The position numbers and the translations under genes are program-made. The notes beneath the pieces were generated by a model, which saw only the letters and a list, made by a program, of their open reading frames with translations, did not search any database and had not been told where the DNA came from. A stretch of DNA of 64,000 nucleotides, taken from the NCBI RefSeq assembly GCF_001610835.1, contig NZ_CP011270.1:4854001-4918000 (forward strand), read 5' to 3'. The DNA is from Planctomyces sp. SH-PL14. GTDB lineage: Bacteria; Planctomycetota; Planctomycetia; Planctomycetales; Planctomycetaceae. Shown here piece by piece: positions 1 to 8,874 of the stretch (its first letter is position 1; every line of letters starts with the position of its first letter).

Positions 1-1553
1 AGCTTGTCCGCGGCGTGCCCCTGCCATCCGGCGGGCGCTCCGCCCCAGGGCTGCTTCGGGAACTGCCGCTGGCCATCGGGCATGTAGTCCGGCAGGGCCA
101 GTCCCCAGCCGCTGTGGCTGTAGCCGACGACGCCCCCCTGCTGCTGGCCCCACGTCAGGACCGGCTCCGTCCAGCTCGGCCACTGGCCGATCTCGGTCGT
201 CCCCGGATAGTCGTCCTCCTTGAGCCGCAGGAGGCAGAGGTGTCCGGCGTGCGACGACGGAAAACCGCTCACCTCGACGTCGTACCGCATCAGGTAGTCG
301 GGGCGCGAGAGGGCGTTCGTCTTTCCTTCGAAGAACTGCTTCTGCGTGTACCAGCACGGTCCCCATGACAGGACGCAGCCGACGTTGAGGTCTTCCCCCA
401 GGATGTGCCGCATCATGTCGGCGGGCCCGACCCCTTCGGTCGGGCTGTCGTAGTGAGCGCAGCCGGCGGCGTGGACGTGGTGGTCTCCGGAGTACCAACC
501 CCGCGTGATCGGATGGATCCACCGCGTGAGGCTGAACGCCTGGCGATGGCTGACGACCCCCGCGGGGACAGTGAACTTGTGCGTCTCGACACGGTACTCC
601 GGGCCGCGGGAGACCGTGGCGGTGTACTGGCCCGGAGGGAGGTGGACCGATTCGCCGTCCGCGCGGTAGATCTGGTCGTGGAAGAAGAAGTCGGGAGCGA
701 GGCGGCGGGCGGGGTTGGGGTAGACCCGGTTCTGCGTGTCGCGGATCACGAAGGCGGCGGTGGTCGGCTTGCCGTCGTGATCCCGGACGCCGAGGGCGAC
801 CTCGACCGAGGGGACGCACTCGAACAGGATCGGGATCTCGCTCCGGAAGCCGAGATCCTGCGTCCCCTGTCCGACGTGGAACGAAAGGGTCGCTTCGCGG
901 CGGCCGAAGTCGCGGCTGTAGAGCTGGACGATGCGGTACTCGCACTCGAGGCCCGAGAGGGCGGGCTTGAGGGGCTGCTTGCCATAGATGTCGATGTCGA
1001 GGAAGCGGTTCGGGACGTCGGCGGGGGAGACGAGCTTGTCGACCGTCAGGGGACGTTCGCGGGACCCTTTGCCGCGCATGTAAAGCGGCGCGGCGTTCGG
1101 GCTCTCGACCTTGAGCTCCGGCGTGATCCGGGCCTCGTTGTGGATCTTGACGAGGAAGGTCCGCCAGCCCTGCTGGATCAGCTCCTTGCGGGCGGGCCCT
1201 TCGGCGGCGGAGACGCGGCTCTCGGGATTGATCCGGACGAATGCGAGGCAGTGGCGGTCGAGCACCTTCTGAATGTCCGCGACCGAGGCCTTGGCGTCGG
1301 CGTTTTGCATCGCCTGGTTGAGCCGCAGCGCATCGTCCCCCGGAAGAGGTGAGCCGATGAAGACGAGCGCCTGCAGGAGACGTTCAGTCGCGGCAACGAA
1401 CGGCTGCCGTTCGACGTCGACCGGGCCGGGAGCCGGTTCGTCAGCGGGGAGTCGTCCCGCTCCCCCGAGCAGGATCAGGACCGCCAGCCCGAGGAGGCTG
1501 GCACCGCGGCGCCGAACGGGAACGGGTCGGACGGGGCAATGGATCGAGCACAT
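1..1553 (-). CDS. CehA/McbA-like metallohydrolase, secreted (partial, runs off left edge)
   Basis: The minus-strand frame is open from an ATG at 1553 to the window edge, giving about 517 residues with no stop, so the C-terminus is missing. Residues 1-38 look like a signal peptide (LLGLAVLILLGGAGRLPADE). A long beta-rich stretch with no motif I recognise follows. Near residue 370 is GDHHVHAAGCAHY, the His/Asp metal-binding start of PHP-superfamily domains as found in CehA/McbA-type hydrolases. The family therefore suggests a periplasmic or outer metal-dependent hydrolase; the substrate cannot be told. It starts 72 bp after the stop of the large TPR gene on the same strand, so the two are probably co-transcribed. 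Plus-strand frames over this region look like shadows because the minus frame gives the coherent protein. The family call is fairly sure, the function is not. Confidence 0.75.
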   Translation of the reverse strand, partial: MCSIHCPVRPVPVRRRGASLLGLAVLILLGGAGRLPADEPAPGPVDVERQPFVAATERLLQALVFIGSPLPGDDALRLNQAMQNADAKASVADIQKVLDRHCLAFVRINPESRVSAAEGPARKELIQQGWRTFLVKIHNEARITPELKVESPNAAPLYMRGKGSRERPLTVDKLVSPADVPNRFLDIDIYGKQPLKPALSGLECEYRIVQLYSRDFGRREATLSFHVGQGTQDLGFRSEIPILFECVPSVEVALGVRDHDGKPTTAAFVIRDTQNRVYPNPARRLAPDFFFHDQIYRADGESVHLPPGQYTATVSRGPEYRVETHKFTVPAGVVSHRQAFSLTRWIHPITRGWYSGDHHVHAAGCAHYDSPTEGVGPADMMRHILGEDLNVGCVLSWGPCWYTQKQFFEGKTNALSRPDYLMRYDVEVSGFPSSHAGHLCLLRLKEDDYPGTTEIGQWPSWTEPVLTWGQQQGGVVGYSHSGWGLALPDYMPDGQRQFPKQPWGGAPAGWQGHAADK

Positions 1554-1625
1554 CGATAGCCTCGAACTCGGGAACCGAACGGGGAGAGACGCAGGACGGA
1601 AGGAGGCGCGGGGCGCTCCGACCGG

Positions 1626-4600
1626 TCATTTGGCGGGAGCCATCACGGGGTCGCGGCGATACGGCTTCTTCTGCTTGTAGGAATCGAGCCACCGCTCCAG
1701 GCGGGCCTTGTCGGGATACTTTCCTTTGGAGATTGCCGCGGTGATGAGCTTGACCGCCTTGTCGAATTCCCCCGCTTCCGCGTGGGCCGCGGCGAGGACC
1801 ACATCCGAGATCCCGTTCCGGTCCGGGCCGAAGGCGTACGCCAGCCGGACGTGTTCGAGCGCCTTCCGGCCGTCGCGGAACTGGGCATCGGCCGACGCGG
1901 CGCGAACCCAGGCGAGGTTGTTGTGCGCCTGCGGGAAGCGGGGGGCGGTCGTCAGGGCCGCCTCGTAGTCGCGGATCGCCTCCGGCAGCCGGCCGGAAAT
2001 CTCATAGAGCTTGCCCCGGCCGACCAGGCCCGTCGGGTTGCCGGGGACCCGTTTGAGGAACTCGCCGTAGCGGTCGATCGCCTCGGAGACGTTCCCGGCG
2101 TCGGCACTGAGCCGGGCCGCCGTCAGCCAGATCGGGCTCCAGTCCGGCTTGAGCTCGACCGCCTTCCGGATCGCTTCCAGGGCCTGGGCGATCTCCTGCG
2201 GCTTCCAGTGGCTCACTGCCTCTTTCTGGAGGGCCAGCACCGGGGCCATCTCGTCGTCAACCTCGCTGTCGCGGCGGGAAGGGAGCTCGACTCCGAGACG
2301 GGTCAGCTCGGCGGAGGCCAGGACGCAGGTCCATTTGTTTGTGGCGGGCGAGGCGGCGGCCCGCTTGAGCCACGGGAGCGCTTCGTCCCGGCGGTTCCGG
2401 TTCAGCAGCAGCTTGCCGATGAACCAGGCGGCGTTGGTCATCTGGCCGTTGTCGAACTCCCAGACGTGGCACAGCTGCATCTCCGGCTCGGAGAAGGCCG
2501 GAGGGGCGTCGCCCGAGGGGGCGGGGCGCAGCAGGTGCTCGCACAAGAGCGACGCCATCGTCTCGTCGCCGGGGGCCAGGATCCTGGCGATCAGCCGATC
2601 CCGCTCCTCCGTTCGCCCCAGTTCGTCCGTGAGAAGGATCGCGGACATCGTCGAATAGACCCCTTCGTTCTCCGAGTCCTTGAAGCGGAGGTGATGCTCC
2701 AGGGCTTTCTCCTGCTCCCCCTGGAGCTGATAGAAGACGGCGATCTCCTGGATCTGGTTCCGCTGCTGGTCGGTCAGTCCGGCGAGGTGCTGCTGGGCGT
2801 AGGCCGCGGCGGCGTCGGAATCGCCGTGCCCCGTCCGCTGGCACCAGAAGTACCAGTCCTCCCAGGCCCCGTCGTAGCGCTGCGTGTTCGCCTGCCGGTA
2901 CTGTTCGGCCTGCTCCCAGTTCTCCAGCCCTTCATAGCACCGCGCGGCCGACAGGAGGCCGTACGAGGAGTACGAGTCCGCGGCCCGCAGGGCATAGGGG
3001 AGCGCGTCGGTCCACTTCTTCTGGTCCATGTACCAGTCGGCGATCCGATCGGCGATCGACGCATGCTCGAGGCCGTAGCTCGGCAGCTCCAGCGCGCGGT
3101 CGAGGGCCGCCTTCCAGGCCTCATCGTCGCCACGCTCCTTGTAGAGCGAGGCCAGATCCAGTTGAGCCTGAACCGACGGGAACCTTTCGGCGAGCGTCTT
3201 GAGGCACCGCTCGGCCGCCGCCAGGTGCATGGGGTTGTCGGCCGCGTGCTCGCGGTAGGCGCTGGCCAGGGCCTTGAGAACGATCGCCGCCGGATAGCGT
3301 TCCTCCCAGGCGGCCGCCTGGGGCGCCGACCCAGGCCAGTCGCAGCGGATCAGGGTGGCGATGACGGCGGGGCAGTCGGGGCTGATCTCCCGCAGCAGCC
3401 GGCTGAGCCGCACGACGCCGCCGGGGGGGAGCGGCTCCTGGAGTTTGAGCAGCAGGTCCGGCAGCACCTCGTCCCGCTGCGTTCGGAAGCTGTCCAGTTG
3501 CCGGGGGTTGTCGCGGCTTCGCAGCCAGGCCAGCCAGGAGATGTGCTGTTCGGCCGCCTCGGACAGCGGGATCTCGGTCAGCGCCGGAGCGATCTCGTTG
3601 TAGGCGGCCTGCGCCTGGAAGGAGTCCTGCTGGAAGACGCGGAGGAACCGCCGGGCGGGATGCGGTTCGAGGAGCGGTTCCAGTTCCAGGATCGTCTCTC
3701 CCGGATCGACGCCGAGCCACTTCCGCTCCGTGCTGGCGATCTGGACGGCGTGGACGAAGTTCAGGTTCTCCACGAGCGTCGCCAGGACCGCGAGCGACGG
3801 CTCTTCGCGGTCCTGCCGCGCGGCCTCGCTCCGCAGGGTCTTGACCAGGGCCACATGCTGCGCGATCGCTTGCGGGAGGTTCTCCGGCTCGACCGCGTCC
3901 GCCAGCGCCTTCTCGGTCTCGGGCGGGAGGCCCGACACGCTCGCGAGCTGCTGCGGAAAGACCCTCAGGAACTGGCGGAGCTGGGCCGCCCCGAGGCTGC
4001 GCCGCAGCCCGATCGCCCCCTCTTCCGCCAGCGACGCGACCGCACGCAGACATTCGGGAGACTCTTCGAAGCAGCGGTGCGCCGCCTGACGGCGCTCCTC
4101 GTCGGAGCCGGCAATCTCGCCCTGCCGCATACCGAGATAGGCGGCCAGCGGCGTCTTGTTCTCGATCTCCTTCTGAAGCGTCGCGGCATCCCAGCGGGCG
4201 TAGGCGTCGACCGCCGGAGACCAGGGCGGCGCATCCGCCCCTTTGAGCCCGCGGGCGCGGTCGACGTCCTGGACCGCCTGCGCATCGAGACCGCAGAGCG
4301 CGCGAACCAGGGCCCGCGACCACGCCGCGGCGGCCTCGTCCGGCCCCTTCTGAACCGCCCGTTCGGCGTACAGAAGCGCCCGGGCCTTGAAGATCTTGTG
4401 CTCGGCGCCCCAGTGGACTTCGCACAGGCTGCCGAGGAGCGCGTACTCCCGCGCGGCGCGGGCCAGCAGCGGGGCGGAGTCGGGCTGGGTCCGCAGGGCC
4501 GCGTGGACTTTCCGAAGCGACCCGAGGAGCGACACGAAATCGAGCGGGACCGGCTCGTCCGCCAGCTCGAACGGCTTGTCGTCGGCTGCCGCGGGGGCTT

Positions 4601-5102
4601 GAGGAGTGGGAGCGTAGCCCGCCTCTTTGAGGAGATCCGGGAAGCGGCTGCGCGACCACTCGACGGACCGGGCAAGGACGCCGTCGAGCATCGCGGGGGA
4701 CGTGGGAGGGATTGTGTCGGTCCAGGGAGCGCCGGCCCTGTTCTGAAGGCGGGTCGTGACGTTCACTTGGCCGCTCGATTCGACGACGGGGGTGATCTCG
4801 AAGGTCTGGACCTCCGCACCGGGTGTCTGGAGCGGCTCTCTCAGCCAGGCGTCCCGCGTGGCGAGTCCGAAGTCGTCCCGGGCGGTGATGAGGAACGCCT
4901 GCCGCACGATCTCGCGGAGCAGCCCTTTCTGCGGGAGAGGTCGAGTCGGTGCGGGGGGCTGGAGGGCCACGATGCGTCGTTCATCGCCGCGGCCAGCGGA
5001 CGGGGCCAGAACGAGGGCGGCCACGGCCAGAGTCGGCAGCAGGCGGGCGAAGAGAGCGGAGCGACGATTCTCGCGCGGCCCGGCGGTCGAGACCTGAGTC
5101 AT
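1626..5102 (-). CDS. Large secreted TPR-repeat protein
   Basis: The product is 1158 residues. I use the ATG at 5102 (MTQVSTAGPREN) because an Arg-rich, then hydrophobic signal peptide (LLPTLAVAALVLAPSAGRG) follows it and GAGGGG lies about 4 bases upstream; an in-frame start at 5153 would bury that signal. The body is alpha-helical, rich in Ala, Leu, Glu and Arg. Residues about 985-1140 hold recognisable tetratricopeptide repeats with units such as GNVSEAIDRYGEFLKRVPGN and GRLPEAIRDYEAALTTAPRF. Earlier parts look like degenerate TPR-type helical pairs. Proteins like this act as scaffolds in the planctomycete periplasm or on membranes; no enzyme motif is visible. It lies upstream of, and probably in one operon with, the metallohydrolase at 1-1553. 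Its precise role is unknown. Confidence 0.85.
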   Translation of the reverse strand: MTQVSTAGPRENRRSALFARLLPTLAVAALVLAPSAGRGDERRIVALQPPAPTRPLPQKGLLREIVRQAFLITARDDFGLATRDAWLREPLQTPGAEVQTFEITPVVESSGQVNVTTRLQNRAGAPWTDTIPPTSPAMLDGVLARSVEWSRSRFPDLLKEAGYAPTPQAPAAADDKPFELADEPVPLDFVSLLGSLRKVHAALRTQPDSAPLLARAAREYALLGSLCEVHWGAEHKIFKARALLYAERAVQKGPDEAAAAWSRALVRALCGLDAQAVQDVDRARGLKGADAPPWSPAVDAYARWDAATLQKEIENKTPLAAYLGMRQGEIAGSDEERRQAAHRCFEESPECLRAVASLAEEGAIGLRRSLGAAQLRQFLRVFPQQLASVSGLPPETEKALADAVEPENLPQAIAQHVALVKTLRSEAARQDREEPSLAVLATLVENLNFVHAVQIASTERKWLGVDPGETILELEPLLEPHPARRFLRVFQQDSFQAQAAYNEIAPALTEIPLSEAAEQHISWLAWLRSRDNPRQLDSFRTQRDEVLPDLLLKLQEPLPPGGVVRLSRLLREISPDCPAVIATLIRCDWPGSAPQAAAWEERYPAAIVLKALASAYREHAADNPMHLAAAERCLKTLAERFPSVQAQLDLASLYKERGDDEAWKAALDRALELPSYGLEHASIADRIADWYMDQKKWTDALPYALRAADSYSSYGLLSAARCYEGLENWEQAEQYRQANTQRYDGAWEDWYFWCQRTGHGDSDAAAAYAQQHLAGLTDQQRNQIQEIAVFYQLQGEQEKALEHHLRFKDSENEGVYSTMSAILLTDELGRTEERDRLIARILAPGDETMASLLCEHLLRPAPSGDAPPAFSEPEMQLCHVWEFDNGQMTNAAWFIGKLLLNRNRRDEALPWLKRAAASPATNKWTCVLASAELTRLGVELPSRRDSEVDDEMAPVLALQKEAVSHWKPQEIAQALEAIRKAVELKPDWSPIWLTAARLSADAGNVSEAIDRYGEFLKRVPGNPTGLVGRGKLYEISGRLPEAIRDYEAALTTAPRFPQAHNNLAWVRAASADAQFRDGRKALEHVRLAYAFGPDRNGISDVVLAAAHAEAGEFDKAVKLITAAISKGKYPDKARLERWLDSYKQKKPYRRDPVMAPAK

Positions 5103-5196
5103 GTGACCCCTCAAACGAGATAACGGACATCCCTGTCTGATTGATCCGGCCAACGAAGCGGTCGTTCGAGGATAGCGAGCCCCGGTGAGAATGTCC

Positions 5197-5280
5197 CCGG
5201 CACCGGGGGCAGGGCACCCTGTTGTGGTGCAGGGGCCGGTGTTGTTTTCGTGGGCCCTTGCCCGCCGGAGGCACGGCTCG
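5197..5280 (-). repeat. Fragment of the dispersed foldback repeat (copy K, one arm only)
   Basis: Read on the minus strand it starts with the GCCTCCGGCGGGCA core of the right arm of the dispersed repeat described at 40812-41144, followed by a G/C hairpin with an A-rich AAAACAACAC loop and a GGGTGCCCTG segment. No central part is present. It sits in the intergenic region between the divergent genes starting at 5102 and 5398. In full copies the A-rich loop occurs in the left arm, so this fragment is rearranged or arm-converted. Confidence 0.6.
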
Positions 5281-5397
5281 GCTGGAGCTCGCCCTCCCGA
5301 ATGTGATGGATGCGGCGGGGCTTGCCGTGCATCAGTCGCCCCTGATGTGTTGGCCCGCTATCCTCGCGACGCGGTCGCGTTGAGAAAGGGATAGGAC

Positions 5398-8325
5398 ATG
5401 AGCCTGCGCTGCCTGGTCGGTCTCCTGCTCGTGAGTCTGGGGAGTTCAACGCCGCTCCTGGCCGATTGCGGGCCGGTGCCGCAATGGATCTGGTCGAGCG
5501 AGCTGCCGCTGGCGGGCGAGCAGGTGGAACTGCATCGGACGTTCGCCGTGCGGCGGGGGCTGGCCCGGGCGGAGCTGAGCGGGCTGGCGGATGACCAGCT
5601 TGTCGTTCTGATCGATGACAGGTCCGTGCTGACGGCGACGCAGTGGAGCCGCTGGACGACGGTCGATGTCGAGGGACTGACCGAGGGGGAGCATCGGATG
5701 GTCTGCCGGGCGAGCAACCTCAACGGGTACGCCGGCTGCGCGGTCCGTCTGCGGCTGAAGTATGAGGACGGCTCCGTCGAGGTGGTGACGACCGACCCGA
5801 CGTGGAACGCCGCGACGGGGCCGGCGGTCTCGCATGGTCTGGTGGGGTCGTCCCCGTGGGGCGATCCGGTCGGCGAGGCGGGGGATTACTACCAGTGGAA
5901 GGATGCCCTGGAGAGCAAGCCGGCCGAGCCGGCCGCTTCGATCCGCGTGTTGCCCGGCTTCGAGGTGGAACTGGTCCGCTCGGCCCAGCCGGGCGAGAGT
6001 TCGTGGATCAGCCTGACGTTCGATCCGCAGGGGCGGATCCTGCTTGGCTGCGAAGGGCGGGACAAACGCCATGGGCTGCTGCGGCTGACGTTGCCCAAGT
6101 CGCCCCAGGAGGCGGTCCGCGTCGAGCCTGTCGAGGAGACGCTGCGGGAGCCTCGGGGGCTGGCGTTCGGTCCGGACGGCTCGCTCTATGTCAACGCGAA
6201 CAACGCCCACACGCTGGTAAGGGCGGAGGATGCGGCCAGCCAGGGGCGGTTTGACCGGGTCACGCCGCTCCGCAAGAGTCCCGGCGGTGTGGGGCATGGC
6301 CGGAACAATCTCACGTTCGGTCCGGACGGGGCGCTCTACTCGATCCACGGAAACGACGTTCGCCTGCCGGAGGATTTTCGTGCCGCCGAGAGCCGGGTGA
6401 TCCATCAGGAGAACGATCGTCTGCTCGCCTGCCGGTGGGACCGGTTCCTGTTCGACTACGCGGCGAAGCTTCCCGCCGGGCACCTCATCCGGACGACCGA
6501 TCCGGCGACATCGTGGGAGCTGATGGCGGGCGGGTTCCGCAATCCGTACGGCATCGACTTCAACCCCGACGGCGAGCTGTTCACGTTCGACGCCGACAAC
6601 GAGGGAGATCTGGGGACGCCGTGGTATCGGCCGACGCGGGTCAACCACGTCGTTTCGGGGGGCGACTACGGCTGGCGGCAGGGGACCGCGATGCGGCCGA
6701 CGTGGTATCCGGACGTCCTTCCGGCGACGCTCGAGATCGGCAAGACGTCCCCCACGGACATCAAGTTCGGCACGCGGAGCGGCTTTCCACAGCGGCTGAA
6801 GGAGTCGCTGTTCATCCTCGACTGGTCCTACGGGAAGATCCATGCGATCCGGTTCGAGCCGCGCGGGGCGAGCTACGTTGCGACCGCCGAGACGTTCCTG
6901 GAGGGGCGTCCGCTCAACGTGACCGACCTGGAGTTCGGGCCCGACGGCGCCCTTTACTTCACGACCGGCGGACGGGCGACGCAGTCCGGGCTGTACCGGG
7001 TCCGGTACACCGGTTCGCTGACTGTCGACAAGACGGACCGTGTTTCGGCGGACCCGACGGCCACGGAGGCTCGTCGTGTTCGCCGGCAGCTGGAGGCGTT
7101 TCATGCCCGCGTCGATGCGGGTGCGATTCCGGCTGCATGGCCGCATCTGGCGTCGCGCGACCGGTGGCTGCGGCACGCCGCGCGGATCGCCATTGAGTTC
7201 CAGCCGGTCGAGACGTGGCGCGAGAGGGCGCTCGCCGAGACCGATCCGATGGGCTCGGCCACGGCACTGCTGGCCCTCAGTCGGTCCGAGGCTCCCGAGG
7301 GGCTTCCGCGAGTCCTGGAGCGGTGGACCGAGCTTCCCCTGGTGACTTGGCCGATCGAGGAGCAGGTCATCGCGCTTCGCGCGGCGCAGGTGGCCCTGCA
7401 CCGGACCGGCAAGCCGGGGGACGAGCTGCGGCGAACGCTGACTCGCGTCGTAGAGGATCTGTTCCCGTCCCGGAACTGGTCTGTGAATCAGCTCGCTGCG
7501 GAACTTTTGGTCGCGCTCGAGTCGCCGCGTCTCGTGCCGAAGGCGGTCACGCTCCTGAAAGAGTCGCGGCTTCAGGAGGAGACGATGCTGTGGTTCTTCC
7601 TGCTGCGGAACGTGCGGGTCGGATGGACGCTCGACGATCGGCGGACCTATCTGGCCGCGCTCCAGAGCTCGGACGCCTTTCAAGGCGGGCGGGAGTTGCC
7701 GGTCGGACTGTTCGGGATAACCGGGGAGTTCCGCGAATCGCTCACGGCCGAGGAGCGGACGGCGCTCGCCTCCGAGCTGGCGGCCACTTCCGTCGAGACC
7801 TCCCCCGCGGCGCTCCAGTCGACGCGGCCGTTTGTTCGGGAGTGGAAGCTGGCGGAGCTTGTCGATCAGGTCGCTCCGAGAGCGGAACAAGCCGACATCG
7901 AGCGGGGCCATACGCTCTACCGTGAGGCGCTCTGCGTTCGATGCCATCGCTACGGTGGCGAGGGGAAGCCGATCGGGCCGGACCTTCACGCCGTCAGCCG
8001 CCGGATGAGCCGTCGCGATCTTCTGGAGACGATCCTGGTCCCCTCCAAGGTGGTTGACGAGAAGTACCGTGACACGACCTTCGTTCTGACCACCGGCAAG
8101 GTCGTGGCGGGACGGATCGTGGGCGGGGATGACCGGTCGCTGCTGGTCGCTCCGAATGCGACTTCTCCCTTCGACACCGTGACCATCGCGCTCGACGAGA
8201 TCGAGTCCCGTCAGCCTTCGCCGGTGTCGCCGATGCCGGTTGGGTTGCTCAACACGCTGACTGAAGAGGAGATCCGCTGTCTGCTCGCCTATCTGGAGTC
8301 TGATCAGGCGGAGTTCCGGCGGTGA
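5398..8325 (+). CDS. PVC-type haem c / sugar-dehydrogenase-like membrane-bound protein
   Basis: The product is 975 residues with a signal peptide (1-22). Residues about 25-150 look like a beta-sandwich module. From about 185 (RVLPGFEVELVRSA) to 540 is the beta-propeller found in planctomycete membrane-bound dehydrogenases related to glucose/sorbosone dehydrogenases, with repeated FGPDGxLY blades. Residues about 560-820 form a helical, HEAT-like region. A single c-type haem site, CVRCH, lies at about 845 and is followed by GxGKPIGPDL and the DLLETILVPSKVVDEKY block typical of the PVC haem-binding domain. This predicts a periplasmic electron-transfer enzyme with an unknown, possibly sugar, substrate. 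GGGATAGGAC immediately precedes the ATG. It stands alone between a divergent gene and repeat copy A. Confidence 0.9.
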   Translation: MSLRCLVGLLLVSLGSSTPLLADCGPVPQWIWSSELPLAGEQVELHRTFAVRRGLARAELSGLADDQLVVLIDDRSVLTATQWSRWTTVDVEGLTEGEHRMVCRASNLNGYAGCAVRLRLKYEDGSVEVVTTDPTWNAATGPAVSHGLVGSSPWGDPVGEAGDYYQWKDALESKPAEPAASIRVLPGFEVELVRSAQPGESSWISLTFDPQGRILLGCEGRDKRHGLLRLTLPKSPQEAVRVEPVEETLREPRGLAFGPDGSLYVNANNAHTLVRAEDAASQGRFDRVTPLRKSPGGVGHGRNNLTFGPDGALYSIHGNDVRLPEDFRAAESRVIHQENDRLLACRWDRFLFDYAAKLPAGHLIRTTDPATSWELMAGGFRNPYGIDFNPDGELFTFDADNEGDLGTPWYRPTRVNHVVSGGDYGWRQGTAMRPTWYPDVLPATLEIGKTSPTDIKFGTRSGFPQRLKESLFILDWSYGKIHAIRFEPRGASYVATAETFLEGRPLNVTDLEFGPDGALYFTTGGRATQSGLYRVRYTGSLTVDKTDRVSADPTATEARRVRRQLEAFHARVDAGAIPAAWPHLASRDRWLRHAARIAIEFQPVETWRERALAETDPMGSATALLALSRSEAPEGLPRVLERWTELPLVTWPIEEQVIALRAAQVALHRTGKPGDELRRTLTRVVEDLFPSRNWSVNQLAAELLVALESPRLVPKAVTLLKESRLQEETMLWFFLLRNVRVGWTLDDRRTYLAALQSSDAFQGGRELPVGLFGITGEFRESLTAEERTALASELAATSVETSPAALQSTRPFVREWKLAELVDQVAPRAEQADIERGHTLYREALCVRCHRYGGEGKPIGPDLHAVSRRMSRRDLLETILVPSKVVDEKYRDTTFVLTTGKVVAGRIVGGDDRSLLVAPNATSPFDTVTIALDEIESRQPSPVSPMPVGLLNTLTEEEIRCLLAYLESDQAEFRR

Positions 8326-8416
8326 ATGTGGGAGGGCGGGTACTGTCGGCGACACAGGGGGTGTTCGCCGAATGGTGGTCGATCGAGGACGGAGGATGAT
8401 TGCGATGTCTCGACCC

Positions 8417-8733
8417 TCGTCCTTGCCGGCACGACTCTGATAGCTCAAACCCAACGTGCCCCGGCAGCTGGGGTCAAGGGGGCCTCGCCCCCTTGCCGCC
8501 GGAGGCCTCTTCGATGAGGAACCGTGGTACACAACGAGGGTCCGCTTTGTGGTACCGGCGTTGAGGACTCACCGCCCGCTCTGTAAGCCCAGCGGGTTGA
8601 TGAAGGGGCATACGGCATGTCGTCCGCGCTTGGACACTCACTCCTTCAGACATCTCTCGACGGCCAGGCCTCCGGCGGGCAAAGGGGCTTCGCCCCCTTG
8701 CATCCCCCACCAGGGGTGCCCCCTGGACCCCGG
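8417..8733 (+). repeat. Dispersed foldback repeat, copy A (full length, long-run arm type)
   Basis: This 317 bp copy is shaped like the other full copies: a 5' stem in which TGCCGGCACG faces CGTGCCCCGGCA, a left arm hairpin (CAAGGGGGC/GCCCCCTTG) ending in CCGCCGGAGGC, the central part with GGTAC...GGTACC and GTCCGCGCTTGGAC, and a right arm starting GCCTCCGGCGGGC and ending CCAGGGGTGCCCCCTGG-ACCCCGG. Together with copy G it has the longer G/C runs in the right arm. It fills most of the gap between the PVC gene and the aminopeptidase gene. Confidence 0.85.
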
Positions 8734-8874
8734 TTGGGCTGAGCAATGGATTGGCCGGCCACCAGTTCACCCAAACTCGCCCTGCGACACGCGCAGACTG
8801 AACACCTCTTCCCCCGACAATTCGCGCGGACCTACACTGCCCCCTTCCGTTCCCCTCCGTTCGAGTTGGACTCC

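Noticed and set aside
405-1352. Long plus-strand open frame over the metallohydrolase
   Set aside because: The minus-strand frame gives a signal peptide and the GDHHVHAAGCAHY motif; the plus frame has biased Arg/Asp/Val-rich composition and no motif, so it is a GC-rich shadow.
1782-5123. 1113-codon plus-strand open frame antisense to the TPR gene
   Set aside because: Composition is that of an antisense shadow; the minus frame contains a signal peptide and TPR units.
8417-8733. Conserved small protein encoded by the dispersed repeat
   Set aside because: The frame is interrupted by stops in copies C and E and frameshifted in D, and conservation follows hairpins, not codons.
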